NCBI RefSeq assembly: GCF_021168475.1
Contig: NZ_JAJOZT010000002.1
Span: 372,001 to 436,000 of the forward strand
Length of the DNA: 64,000 nt
Source of the DNA: Pseudoclavibacter sp. 13-3
GTDB lineage: Bacteria; Actinomycetota; Actinomycetes; Actinomycetales; Microbacteriaceae
Direction of reading: 5' to 3'
Shown piece by piece: positions 8,836 through 17,104 of the stretch. The stretch's first letter is position 1. Every line of letters begins with the position of its first letter. The notes under the pieces are model-generated. The model had not been told where the DNA came from. It searched no databases and saw nothing but the letters and a program-made list of their open reading frames with translations. Both the position numbers and the translations under genes were made by a program.

Positions 8836-8942
8836 CACATGTGGTTCGCGCACGAGATCTCTGACCGAGTCGTCCTTCTTGAAGACGGACAGATCGTCGA
8901 GACGGGAACCCGGACGAGGTGATCGTCAACCGCGTGCTGTGA
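8836..8942 (+). pseudogene. C-terminal remnant of a polar amino-acid ABC ATPase (GlnQ/TcyN type)
   Basis: The frame from 8836 reads HMWFAHEISDRVVLLEDG then QIVETGT, which matches the H-loop and the C-terminal end of polar amino-acid ABC ATPases (THEMxFAREVxDRVVFxDxGxIVExGTPxEV). After the ACC codon the frame is lost, but a one-base shift restores PDEVIVNRVL and a stop at 8942. About 90% of the gene, the Walker motifs included, is absent. This is a relic of a second transporter at this locus. Confidence 0.7.
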
Positions 8943-8983
8943 GCCGCGCTGAACCAGGCCGTGCGTCTGTCTTCTGTCTTTTA

Positions 8984-9019
8984 TCAGCGCTGGCCGAAGA
9001 CCACCTCGGCCAGCGCTGA
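8984..9019 (-). terminator. Perfect 14-bp hairpin across the M20 gene stop codon
   Basis: TCAGCGCTGGCCGA at 8984-8997 is exactly complementary to 9006-9019, with an eight-base loop. It covers the last 12 codons and the stop of the leftward M20 gene. There is no T-run after it on the minus strand (ATAAAAG follows), so it may stabilise the 3' end or act as a Rho-dependent stop rather than a classical terminator. Confidence 0.5.
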
Positions 9020-10333
9020 CGTCGTCAGACGCACCGATTCGACGTCGACGCGCTCGTCGTTGCCGTGCAGCCGGCGTCGAAACTCGGCGACGTTGATCTG
9101 CCGTGAGAACAGGCCGAATCCGTAGACATTCGTGCCCATCGGCCGCAGAAAACGGCCGTCGCTGCCTCCCGGCCCGATCACCGAGGCCGGCACCGCCTTC
9201 GGATAGTGATGACGGAACACCTCGAGGATGCGCGCGTACATCGCCGTGTCGGTCGGCGTGATGTTGCCCGGCGAGAACTGGTCTCCGGTGATGCGCACGC
9301 AGTCGGCCCACGGCCTCAGCAGTCGTTCGAGCAGTCCGTCGACGTCTTCAGGGGTCTGGCCGGGCAGCACGCGGATGTCGAGGTCGATCACGGCGGTGCC
9401 CGGGATCACATTGTGCTTGTCACCGGCGCGCAGGATGTTCGGTGACACCGTCACCCGGGTCAGGGCGTGGCCGAGGGGCGCGAGCGGCCCGAGCGCCGGC
9501 AGCGCGCCGTCGAGTCGTGCCGGGTCGAGCAGACGCTCGGTGAGATCGGGGTCGAGCTGCAGTGCGTGCACCAGGCTCGCCCAGTGCGGCTGCACCACCG
9601 GGGGCGCCGGATTGCGCAGCAGCTCGAGCACGATCTCGGCGGCGATGCCGGCGGCGTTGCGCGCGCCCCACGGCACCGAGCCGTGCCCCGGCACGCCGGT
9701 GATCAGCAGACGACGGGCGGCCTGCCCCTTCTCTCCGATGCCGACAGTGATGCCAGAAGTGGCACTCTCGGGCTGCAGCAGCACGCCGCCCTGCTCGGTG
9801 AGCGCCTCGTCGGTGCGCAGCAGGTCGGGCCGATGCTCGCTGATCCACTCGGCTCCGTACCTGCCGCCGGACTCCTCGTCGGCGACGGCGGCGAGCACCA
9901 GGTCGCCTTCGGGGCGGTGCCGCGGGTCGGCCGCGTGCCGAAAGACGGTGGCCATCGCCGCGGTCAGCGTGAGCATGTCGATGGTGCCCCGGCCCCACAC
10001 CTCGCCGTCGATGAGCTCGCCGCCGAACGGGTCGTGCTGCCAGTGCTCGGCGTCGGCCGGCACGACGTCGATGTGTCCGAGCAGGCACAGCGACCTGGCA
10101 TTCGGGTCGCGTCCGGGAATGCGCGCGATGAGCGAGGCCCGACCGGCATGCGGTTCGATGACCTCGCTGACCACGCCGGGCTGCGCAAGCGCATCGCGCA
10201 GAAACGCCTGCAGCGTGCGCACGCTGGTGAGCTCCTGGCCTGAGTCGGGCGTGCCGTCATTGACGGCGGCGTTGCGGACAAGACGCTGCAGCAGCTCGAG
10301 CGACTGCTGAGACAAGGCGGAGAAGTCGTTCAT
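8984..10333 (-). CDS. M20-family metallo-hydrolase (N-acyl-amino-acid deacylase / carboxypeptidase)
   Basis: 449 residues. The zinc site is visible: HIDVVP (His87, Asp89), GRGTIDM (Asp119), and ADEESGG (Glu153 catalytic base, Glu154). The dimerisation or lid domain lies at about 200-330, and the distal IGPGGSDGRF and a late-His region close the fold. Family members (ArgE, DapE, SndA, aminoacylase) remove acyl groups from amino acids or cut dipeptides. A -10 hexamer TATCGT ends eight bases before the ATG, so the mRNA is nearly leaderless. The gene is divergent from the flavin monooxygenases and shares with them a promoter region holding a 20-base tandem repeat. In this cluster it could deacylate an N-acyl amino acid brought in by the ABC transporter (inference). 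Confidence 0.88.
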   Translation of the reverse strand: MNDFSALSQQSLELLQRLVRNAAVNDGTPDSGQELTSVRTLQAFLRDALAQPGVVSEVIEPHAGRASLIARIPGRDPNARSLCLLGHIDVVPADAEHWQHDPFGGELIDGEVWGRGTIDMLTLTAAMATVFRHAADPRHRPEGDLVLAAVADEESGGRYGAEWISEHRPDLLRTDEALTEQGGVLLQPESATSGITVGIGEKGQAARRLLITGVPGHGSVPWGARNAAGIAAEIVLELLRNPAPPVVQPHWASLVHALQLDPDLTERLLDPARLDGALPALGPLAPLGHALTRVTVSPNILRAGDKHNVIPGTAVIDLDIRVLPGQTPEDVDGLLERLLRPWADCVRITGDQFSPGNITPTDTAMYARILEVFRHHYPKAVPASVIGPGGSDGRFLRPMGTNVYGFGLFSRQINVAEFRRRLHGNDERVDVESVRLTTSALAEVVFGQR

Positions 10334-10360
10334 GACATCTCACGATACCCTGCCCGATTG

Positions 10361-10400
10361 TTGCGCACTGTGACCGGTCGTTGCGGCATGTGACCGCCCG
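10361..10400. promoter_or_regulatory. Two tandem 20-base repeats in the M20/LLM divergent promoter
   Basis: Copies at 10361-10380 and 10381-10400 share TTGCG...GTGACCG..CG (15 of 20 bases). They lie just upstream of a -10-like TAGCCT at 10425-10430 that would serve the rightward monooxygenase genes, and about 14 bases beyond the -10 of the leftward M20 gene. The layout suits an activator or repressor that binds as a direct-repeat dimer. A related TGTGACG occurs at 13844-13850, in front of the FAD-dependent gene. Confidence 0.45.
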
Positions 10401-10472
10401 CCCGTCTGCGTCGACGAACCTGCTCTAGCCTCGCCAGAGGCAATCGAGAGACGACGAAAGAGAGCACACTCC

Positions 10473-11672
10473 ATGAGCAGCACGTTCACCGTGGGCCTGC
10501 ACATCGACGGGGCAGGTTCGCACCCGGCCGCAGGCGCCGTCGCGCAGTCGGCCGGCCATGACATCCTCAGCGCACGGTGGGCGGCACAGGTCGTCGGCCG
10601 TGCCGAGACCGCCGGGTTCGGCTACGCGACGTTCGCCGGCTCGCATCTGCCGCCCGAGGGGGCGGGCGCCCCCGCCACGACCGGGCGTCTCGACGCCGTG
10701 CAGCAGGCTGCGTTCTCGGGGCCGCTGACCTCGCGACTCGGCCTCGTCGCGCAGGTGCCCGTCACCTATGTCGAGCCGTTCCACACCGCCACGCAGCTGG
10801 CGAGTGTCGATTACGCGTCACGGGGGCGAGCCGGCTGGCTGGTCTCGGACGAGAACTCCGAAGAGGCGGCCGCTCAGTTCGGCCGCAGCGCCCTTGACGA
10901 TGCGCCGACCTCGACGGGGGAGTCCGAGCTGCAGCGAGAGGTGCGCGATGTGGTCGCCGTCAACCGTCGTCTCTGGGACACCTGGGAGGACGACGCCGTG
11001 ATCCGCGACCTGCCGACCGGCCGTTATCTCGACCGCGACAGGGTGCACGACGCCGACTTCGCCGGCGCGTCGTTCAGCGTGAAAGGGGCGGCGATCGTTC
11101 CGCGCCCGCCGCAGGGGCAGCTGCCCGTGCTGGTGCCGGCGGCGCGTGCCGCGATCGGCACAGCGCACGCGGTGTCGGCGGATGCCGTGCTGCTGCCCGC
11201 CTCGCGAGACCTCGCCGAGCAGGTGCGCCGCCTGCGCTCGCAGGCCGCCACCGCATCCTCTGTTCTACGGATCATCGCCGATCTGCCCGTCGTGCTCGAC
11301 TCCCGCGGCGAGCACGCCGCCGACCGACTCGCCCGCCTCGACCGCACCGCGGTCTGGGCCGACGCCGACGGAGCATGTTTCGTCGGCACCGCGAATGAGC
11401 TGGTCGAGCGCATCGAGCAGCTGGCGCACGTGGTCGACGGGGTGCGGCTGCTCCCGGCCGAGCTCGGCGCCGACCTCGACGAGCTGCGCTACGCGGTGCT
11501 GCCCGAGCTCATCGCGCGCGGCGTGTTCGAGGCCCCGACGAACGGCGAGACGCTGCGCCAGACCTTCGGCCTGCCGACGGCACGCAACGAGTTCGCCGTC
11601 GAACGTGCGGCCGAGCTGGCTGTCGATGACATCCCCACCACACCCGACGCCGCCCTCGCGGGAAGGAATTGA
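10473..11672 (+). CDS. LLM-class FMN-dependent oxidoreductase (divergent member)
   Basis: 399 residues. The start (TFTVGLHIDGAGSHPAA), the segment LTSRLGLVAQVPVTYVEPFHTATQLASVDYASRGRAGWLVS and the following region show the TIM-barrel luciferase-like fold: the EPFHTATQLAxxDxxSxGRxGW part corresponds to the family's PxxxAxxxAxLDxLSxGRxxWN. The second half is poorly conserved. Such proteins oxidise sulfonates, thioethers or aminopolycarboxylates with FMNH2 from a partner reductase. The stop is three bases from the next LLM gene, so both are co-transcribed from the 10425 promoter. It could be a substrate-specific partner of the NtaA-type protein. Confidence 0.8.
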   Translation: MSSTFTVGLHIDGAGSHPAAGAVAQSAGHDILSARWAAQVVGRAETAGFGYATFAGSHLPPEGAGAPATTGRLDAVQQAAFSGPLTSRLGLVAQVPVTYVEPFHTATQLASVDYASRGRAGWLVSDENSEEAAAQFGRSALDDAPTSTGESELQREVRDVVAVNRRLWDTWEDDAVIRDLPTGRYLDRDRVHDADFAGASFSVKGAAIVPRPPQGQLPVLVPAARAAIGTAHAVSADAVLLPASRDLAEQVRRLRSQAATASSVLRIIADLPVVLDSRGEHAADRLARLDRTAVWADADGACFVGTANELVERIEQLAHVVDGVRLLPAELGADLDELRYAVLPELIARGVFEAPTNGETLRQTFGLPTARNEFAVERAAELAVDDIPTTPDAALAGRN

Positions 11673-11675
11673 CCC

Positions 11676-13031
11676 ATGACCACCACCGCATCACCGACGA
11701 CGCCGCATCTCGCGGCCCATCAGATTCAGTTCGGCGTGTTCTTTCAGGGGGTGAACTTCTCGACCATCTGGCACTGGCCAGAGAGCGGCGATCAGGTCGC
11801 CTTCGAATCGTTCCGCCGGGTCGCGCAGACGGCCGAGCGAGGCAACTTCGCGGCGCTCTTCGTCGGCGAGGGGCTGCGGCTGCGCGAGCATCTCGGCCGG
11901 CTGCACGACCTCGACATCGCCGGCCGCCCGGATGCGCAGACGCTCGACGCAGCGCTCGCCGCGGTCACCGAGCGCATCGGTCTCGTCGCGACTCAGAGCA
12001 CGACGTTCAACGACCCCGCCGACCTGGCCTATCGTCTGGCCAGCCTGAACCGGCTGAGCGGCGGGCGCAACGCCTGGAACATCGTCACCACGCACAACGC
12101 CTGGACCGGCGAGAACTTCCGCCGCGGCGGCTACCTCGACGGCGCCGATCGCTACCGGCACGCCGAGTCGTTCGTGCGGGCGGTCAAAGCGATCTGGCGG
12201 GCCGGCGGTGATCCCGAGGCGGTGCCGGTGCGCTACCGAGACGAGTTCTACGACATCGCGGTCGAGCGCACCCTGCCGCTGGTCGCGGGCGGTCGCCCGG
12301 TGCTCTTTCAAGCGGGCGACTCGCCCGAGGGCCGCGACTTCGCCGCCAGGCAGGCTGATCTCATCTTCTCGGCGCACCCCGCGTACGAAGACGCCACCGC
12401 GTTCGCCGCAGACGTCGCCCGACGCGTCGAGGCTGCGGGCCGGCCCGCCGGCGCAGTGCGGGCGTTTCCCGGGTCGACCTTCGTGATCGGCGACACCGAC
12501 GCCGAGGCCCGAGAGAAGTATCGACAGGTTCGGCTCGCGCAGATCACGCCGCAGACCGCGCTCGCCTATCTCGAGCAGTACTGGGGGCGTGACCTGAGCG
12601 CCTACGATCCAGACGGGCCGCTGCCCGAGATCGATCCCGCCGTCGAGGTCTCGAACGAGACGCGTGGCGCGGGCTTCCAGAACGCGCGCACCCGTGAGGC
12701 GGCCGTCGCATGGCGGGAGCAGGCGCACGAGAACGGCTGGAGCATCCGCGAGTTCGTCATTCGGCACACGGCGCGCGGCAACGACGACAACGGTTTCGTC
12801 GGCAGCGTGCAGACCATCGCCGACAGCCTGCAGCGCTACGCCGACTCCGGCATCGTCGCGGGCTTCAACATCACGCCGTACCTCACGCCGACCGGGCTCG
12901 ACGACATCGTCGACAAACTCGTGCCCGAGCTGCAGAGTCGCGGCATCTATCCGTCCGACTACGCCGGCAGCACGCTGCGGGAGCATCTCGGGCTGTCACC
13001 GGAGTTCTCGCCCGAGCTCGTCGCGGCCTGA
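11676..13031 (+). CDS. NtaA/SnaA/DmoA-family FMN-dependent monooxygenase
   Basis: 451 residues, the usual length for the NtaA/SoxA/DmoA group. Diagnostic segments include the start QIQFGVFFQGVN, STTFNDPADLAYRLASLNRLSGGRNAWNIVT, and GENFRRGGYLDGADRYRHAESFVRAVKAIW. The ribosome site GGAAGGA precedes ATG 11676. Known members attack nitrilotriacetate, EDTA, dimethyl sulfide, dibenzothiophene sulfone, or N-acetylated S-substituted cysteine (Bacillus CmoJ/YtnJ). The FMN reductase is not obvious in the window; the reductase-like gene at 17105 is NAD(P)-binding but not flavin-type. With M20, GNAT and the transporter it suggests oxidative cleavage of an imported N- or S-substituted compound. Confidence 0.9.
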   Translation: MTTTASPTTPHLAAHQIQFGVFFQGVNFSTIWHWPESGDQVAFESFRRVAQTAERGNFAALFVGEGLRLREHLGRLHDLDIAGRPDAQTLDAALAAVTERIGLVATQSTTFNDPADLAYRLASLNRLSGGRNAWNIVTTHNAWTGENFRRGGYLDGADRYRHAESFVRAVKAIWRAGGDPEAVPVRYRDEFYDIAVERTLPLVAGGRPVLFQAGDSPEGRDFAARQADLIFSAHPAYEDATAFAADVARRVEAAGRPAGAVRAFPGSTFVIGDTDAEAREKYRQVRLAQITPQTALAYLEQYWGRDLSAYDPDGPLPEIDPAVEVSNETRGAGFQNARTREAAVAWREQAHENGWSIREFVIRHTARGNDDNGFVGSVQTIADSLQRYADSGIVAGFNITPYLTPTGLDDIVDKLVPELQSRGIYPSDYAGSTLREHLGLSPEFSPELVAA

Positions 13032-13059
13032 GAGTCGATCGACAGCCGCACGGTGCGGG

Positions 13060-13206
13060 GTGGGGCATCCTTCGACTGTCACGATCGTCGTCAGCTGGAC
13101 TGCGCTGATCAGCGGCGGCGTCGCCGTCGCCGCCATCGTGGTGCTGTCAGTGGTGCATGCGATCAGGGATGCCCCCGGCGAGGTCGTCGAGACGCAACGC
13201 CGGTGA
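13060..13206 (+). CDS. Possible small membrane protein (uncertain)
   Basis: A 48-residue frame from GTG 13060: a short N-terminus, one hydrophobic stretch (IVVSWTALISGGVAVAAIVV) and a charged tail ending VETQRR. It has the look of a single-span membrane protein. There is no convincing ribosome site, and it overlaps the end of the leftward GNAT by 60 bases. It may be chance. Confidence 0.25.
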   Translation: MGHPSTVTIVVSWTALISGGVAVAAIVVLSVVHAIRDAPGEVVETQRR

Positions 13207-13803
13207 CGGGTGGTACTGCTGCGCCCAGATGATGCGCTCCAGCTGCCTCGCCTGCCTGCTGCGATCGCTCTCGCTCAGGTGGCGCACGCGCGGCCCGGTC
13301 GGCACGATGCGCTTCTCGAAGGCCAGATGCACGATCTTCTCGGGGTCTTCGTCGAGGTCGAACAGCGGGGTGAACCCGGTGCGCAGGTACAGGTGCTTCG
13401 CCTCGGGCTGCCGCGGCCCGGTGGTCAGATAGACGCGGGAGTAGCCGCGCGCCGCGGCCTCGACGTCGAGCGCGGCCAGCACGCGTCGCGACAGGCCCTG
13501 TCGGCGGTGCGCCGACGAGGTCCAGATGCGCTTGTACTCGACGGTGCGATCGTCGAGGTGCATGAACGCGCCGCCGGCGACCGGCACGCCGTCGCGCACG
13601 ATCAGCAGCGCGAGGCCGAGCGGCGGCTCGAAGACGAACGGCGGGTACAGCTCGATCTCGCTGGGGGCGTCTTGCGGCTGATCGAAGCCGTGGTAGTCGG
13701 CGTAGCGCGTCGAGTACTCGTGGTCGAGCTCGTCGAGCAGGGGCTGCGAGATCGGTTCGGCCAGCGAGACGACGACGATCTGATCGGTCTGCACATCTGT
13801 CAT
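13147..13803 (-). CDS. GNAT-family N-acetyltransferase
   Basis: 218 residues from ATG 13803. The start is set by a -10 hexamer TAGCAT (13811-13816 on the minus strand) seven bases upstream, implying a leaderless mRNA; a longer frame to 14178 is not used. The acetyl-CoA loop is HRRQGLSRRVLAALD (residues 99-113), preceded by the beta strand VEYKRIWTSS and followed by GYSRVYLTTGPRQPEAKHLYLRTGF, the usual C-terminal strand/helix. Residues 160-218 are an extra Arg-rich tail. It is transcribed against its neighbours but sits inside the monooxygenase cluster; it may acetylate the imported substrate before oxidation (inference). Confidence 0.85.
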   Translation of the reverse strand: MTDVQTDQIVVVSLAEPISQPLLDELDHEYSTRYADYHGFDQPQDAPSEIELYPPFVFEPPLGLALLIVRDGVPVAGGAFMHLDDRTVEYKRIWTSSAHRRQGLSRRVLAALDVEAAARGYSRVYLTTGPRQPEAKHLYLRTGFTPLFDLDEDPEKIVHLAFEKRIVPTGPRVRHLSESDRSRQARQLERIIWAQQYHPSPALRLDDLAGGIPDRMHH

Positions 13804-13810
13804 GCAGGGA

Positions 13811-13816
13811 ATGCTA
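13811..13816 (-). promoter_or_regulatory. -10 box of the GNAT gene (leaderless)
   Basis: TAGCAT on the minus strand ends seven bases before ATG 13803. No -35 is evident. Confidence 0.45.
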
Positions 13817-13951
13817 AGCGGCGAACGGGTCTCGAAAACGGCGTGTGACGATACGTGTCGTCTCGACTGGGGAGCGTCACTCGACGCGCATAGCCTTGGG
13901 CTGTTCTCGCCGCAGCCACGCCCGGCGAGCGCGTCGAGAGAGGGGAGCCCC

Positions 13952-16060
13952 ATGAGTGCACGTCGCACGATCGTGGTGATCGGCGGTGGCCCGCGCGCCA
14001 TCGGCGTTCTGGAGCGCCTCGTCGAGAATGCGCGCCGTGATGCCGCAGCCTCGGCGCTCGATGTGCACCTCGTCGACCCGTATCGCGTCGGCCCCGGCCG
14101 CATCTGGCGCCGTGAGCAGTCGGCCGAGCTGCGTCTCAACTCGCTCGCCGGTGAAGTCTCGCTGTTCAGCGACCGCACCTCGACCCTCGACGGGCCGATC
14201 GCGCCCGGTCCCAGCCTCTATGAGTGGGCGCACGGTGTGCACGCGGGAACACTTCGCCTTTCGGCGGCGCTGACCGCTGACATAGACGACGGTGTGCGCG
14301 CCGAGATCGCACGGATCACTCCGCGCAGCTTTCCCAGCCGCCGGCTGCAGAGCCACTATCTGCGCTGGTTCTACGAGCGCGCGCGCGACCGGGCCCCGCG
14401 CTGCTGGCGTGTGATCGAGCATCGCGGCACGGTGGTCGGCGTGCGTGATGCGGATGCCGGCGCCGGTCACGAGCTCGACGTGACGGTGATCGAGGGCTTC
14501 GGCCGCGATGCGCGCGCACGCTCTGTGATCGCGGCCGACGCGGTGCTCTACGCGATCGGGCACGTCGACGCGCAGGTCGCACCTCGGCATCGGGCGATCG
14601 CGCTGCAGGCCGCTGCGCACGGGCTTCGCTATCAGCCGCCCGGCTACGCCGCAGACCTCGACCTCGACGCGGTGACCGAGCACGACACGGTGCTGCTGCG
14701 CGGCGCCGGGCTCAGCTTCGTCGACCTGGTCGTCCGGCTCACCGTCGATCGAGGCGGCCGCTATGCGTTCGACCCCGCCAAGCCGCTCGGCCACCGGGTG
14801 ACGTACTCCGCCAGCGGTCGCGAGCCGAGCATCCTGACCGGATCGCGTCGAGGCGTGCCCTATCACGCCAAGACGACCTCGCGAGTGCAGGGTGAGGATC
14901 ACGGCTTCGCCACGACGTTCTTCACCGCTGAGTGGCTGCGGCACCATCTCGATGCGCACCTCGAGGCGTGGCAGCGCGTCGACTTCGTCGCCGACGTCTG
15001 GCCCTGGGTGCAGAGCGAGTTGGGCTATGCCTATTACCGAGAGCTGTTCACCGGTCATGCCGATCGTGTGCGCGGCAGCTGGTCCGAGCTGCAGCAGCTC
15101 GTGCAGGCGGCCGGCGGCGTCGGCACCCCGGTCGTCGACGCCTGGCTGCGCGCACGGGTCGACGATGACGACCGACTCGATCTGGCCCGGCTGCAGCATC
15201 CGCTGGCCGAGGTGCGGGGCGAGAGCGCGAAAGCGCTCGGCGATCTGCTGCGCACCTATCTGCTCGACGACCTGCGGCGGCATGAGACCGACGAGCACAG
15301 CGAGCAGGCCGCGCTGGTGCAGGCGATCATCGGCTGTTCGTTCGTGCTGGCCGAGACGCTCGACCACCCGGCCTGGAGCGACGCTGCGCAGGCCGCGCAG
15401 TTCACCGGGTTCTGGCAGAACCTGTTCAGCTTCATCGCGAGCGGCCCGCCCGGCGAACGTCTCGAGCTGCTGCTCGCGCTCGCAGACGCCGGCGTGCTGG
15501 AGTTTCTCGGCTCGATCGACGACGCACAGCCGATCGCAGACGGCTATGTGGTGCACAGCCGCACGCTCGACGAGCGGCGCACGGCCGATGTGCTGATCGA
15601 GGCGTACCAGCCGCAGTGCTCGGTGTCGGCCTCGGCGAACCCGGCGCTCAGCGACCTGCACCGCACCGGTCTCGGCCACGAGCGCCGTCTGCGCGTCGAC
15701 GGTCGGCATGCGACCAACGGCAAACTCGTCGTGGCCCCCGCATCGTTCCGGGTGGTCGCCGCCGACGGCTGCGAGCTGTCGAACCGCTGGGCGCTGGGGG
15801 AGTTCACCGACGTGGGCCGCCCCGCCGCCTTCGCCCGCCCCGACACGAACGCGCCGAGCTTCAGATGCAACGACCGCGTCGCACGTGCGATGCTCGCATC
15901 GGTCGGGCTGCTCGACGAGTCCATCGCATCCGCCTCTGCACCCGCACATTCGACGAATACCGAGGAGACCGCACACCATGACCGACAACCTGTCGCTGCG
16001 ACGCCTGGGGTTTCTCACCATCGGACTCTTCGACGAGCAGAACCCGCGCGGCGGGCATGA
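13952..16060 (+). CDS. FAD/NAD(P)-binding monooxygenase-like protein (CreE/HpyO-type, NAD_binding_9)
   Basis: 702 residues from ATG 13952, chosen because AGGGGAG (13941-13947) lies in front; the frame is open from 13802 but that part runs through intergenic DNA. The N-terminal dinucleotide fold is VVIGGGPRAIGVLERL (GxGxxG at 11-17). It continues with HLVDPYRVGPGRIWRREQ and LRLNSLAGEVSLF, which match the FAD-NAD(P)-binding domain of the HpyO/CreE family (the CreE type N-hydroxylates aspartate). A -10-like TAGCCT is at 13891-13896, the same hexamer used before the 10473 monooxygenase. The C-terminal 27 residues overlap the next gene by 83 bases in another frame. Substrate unknown; a flavin-dependent N- or S-oxidation is the likely reaction class. 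Confidence 0.8.
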   Translation: MSARRTIVVIGGGPRAIGVLERLVENARRDAAASALDVHLVDPYRVGPGRIWRREQSAELRLNSLAGEVSLFSDRTSTLDGPIAPGPSLYEWAHGVHAGTLRLSAALTADIDDGVRAEIARITPRSFPSRRLQSHYLRWFYERARDRAPRCWRVIEHRGTVVGVRDADAGAGHELDVTVIEGFGRDARARSVIAADAVLYAIGHVDAQVAPRHRAIALQAAAHGLRYQPPGYAADLDLDAVTEHDTVLLRGAGLSFVDLVVRLTVDRGGRYAFDPAKPLGHRVTYSASGREPSILTGSRRGVPYHAKTTSRVQGEDHGFATTFFTAEWLRHHLDAHLEAWQRVDFVADVWPWVQSELGYAYYRELFTGHADRVRGSWSELQQLVQAAGGVGTPVVDAWLRARVDDDDRLDLARLQHPLAEVRGESAKALGDLLRTYLLDDLRRHETDEHSEQAALVQAIIGCSFVLAETLDHPAWSDAAQAAQFTGFWQNLFSFIASGPPGERLELLLALADAGVLEFLGSIDDAQPIADGYVVHSRTLDERRTADVLIEAYQPQCSVSASANPALSDLHRTGLGHERRLRVDGRHATNGKLVVAPASFRVVAADGCELSNRWALGEFTDVGRPAAFARPDTNAPSFRCNDRVARAMLASVGLLDESIASASAPAHSTNTEETAHHDRQPVAATPGVSHHRTLRRAEPARRA

Positions 16061-17042
16061 GACCACGCTCGAGATCATCGAGCGAGGCGAACGGCTGGGC
16101 TACGACAGCGCCTGGCTGAGGCAGCGCCACCTGCAGTACGGCATCTCGTCGCCGATCGCCGTCATCGCCGCTGCGACGCAGCGCACCTCGCGCATCGAGC
16201 TGGGCACCGCGGTGATTCCGCTCGGCGCCGAGAACCCGCTGCGCCTGGCCGAAGACCTCGCCACCGTCGACGTGCTCTCGGGCGGGCGGGTGAACCCCGG
16301 TGTGAGCGTCGGGCGGCCGTTTCACTATGACGATTGGAAGCACGCGCTCTACCCCGACACCTTCGACGAGGAAGACTTCACCTACCGGCGCGTCGAGCGA
16401 CTCATCGAGGCGGTGCGCGGTGATCGCGTCAGCGACTTCGCCGGCGCCGACGGCATCGTCGAGGAGTACTCGGACCGGGTGCAGCCGCACGCCGAAGGCC
16501 TCATCGACCGGCTCTGGTACGGTGCCGGTTCAGAGCGCTCGGTGCGCTGGGCGGCCGAGCACGGACTCAACCTGCTGACGTCGAGCGTGATCAGCGGTGA
16601 GCTCGGCGACGACTTCGACGAGAACCAGCGGCATCAGATCGAGGTGTACCGCGAGAGCTACCAGGGCGTCGGCGCGCCTCGGGTGTCGCAGGGCCTCGTG
16701 GTGATTCCCACAGACAGCGCGACGCCGGGCCAGGTGCGCAGGTACGAGGAGTACGTCGAACGACGGCTGCCGCGCACGACCTCTGGGCATGGCCCGAAGA
16801 ACACGCTCTTCGCCCGTGACCTGATCGGCACCTCGGAGCAGATCGCCGAGCAGCTGAACGAACTGCACGCCTTCCGGCTCGTCGACGAGGTGGCGTTCGC
16901 GCTGCCGTTCAGCTTCGAACAGGTCGACTACGACCAGCTGATCGAAGACATCGCGGGCGAGCTCGCACCGCGTCTCGGCTGGAGGCCCCGCGGCGGGCAG
17001 ATCGTCCAGAATGCGGGCGGGGCTGCGGCAGTGTCGGAATAA
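15978..17042 (+). CDS. LLM-class flavin-dependent oxidoreductase (CE1758/KPN_01858-like)
   Basis: 354 residues from ATG 15978, in the context GAGGAGACCGCACACC-ATG. The luciferase-like barrel is clear: LGFLTIGLFD, LEIIERGERLGYDSAWLRQRHLQ, AAATQRTSRIELGTAVIPLGAENPLRLAEDLATVDVLSGGRVNPGVSVG. I recall close relatives as the CE1758/KPN_01858 family, which occurs with peptide-type ABC transporters; that assignment is from memory. It overlaps the FAD-dependent gene, so the two are translated from one message. It likely uses FMNH2 and O2 on the same substrate class. Confidence 0.88.
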   Translation: MTDNLSLRRLGFLTIGLFDEQNPRGGHETTLEIIERGERLGYDSAWLRQRHLQYGISSPIAVIAAATQRTSRIELGTAVIPLGAENPLRLAEDLATVDVLSGGRVNPGVSVGRPFHYDDWKHALYPDTFDEEDFTYRRVERLIEAVRGDRVSDFAGADGIVEEYSDRVQPHAEGLIDRLWYGAGSERSVRWAAEHGLNLLTSSVISGELGDDFDENQRHQIEVYRESYQGVGAPRVSQGLVVIPTDSATPGQVRRYEEYVERRLPRTTSGHGPKNTLFARDLIGTSEQIAEQLNELHAFRLVDEVAFALPFSFEQVDYDQLIEDIAGELAPRLGWRPRGGQIVQNAGGAAAVSE

Positions 17043-17067
17043 CACGGGCACCAGCTCGTTCGAATAG

Positions 17068-17079
17068 TTGAAGAATCAA
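17068..17079. promoter_or_regulatory. Palindrome TTGA-N4-TCAA flanked by GAATA repeats
   Basis: GTTGA-AGAA-TCAAC (17067-17080) is bracketed by GAATA at 17062-17066 and 17081-17085. It lies 25 bases before the start of the NAD(P)-binding gene. It resembles MarR-type operators and is similar to sites at 2151, 19465 and 61454 in this window. Confidence 0.4.
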
Positions 17080-17104
17080 CGAATACTCGACAGGAAGGCT
17101 CGTC

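Noticed and set aside
8405-8929. 174-residue minus-strand ORF across the decayed patch
   Set aside because: Ser/Arg-rich, covers a pseudogene fragment and the coiled-coil ORF in antisense, no domain.
13877-16078. 733-residue minus-strand ORF
   Set aside because: Antisense to the FAD-dependent gene; no family features.
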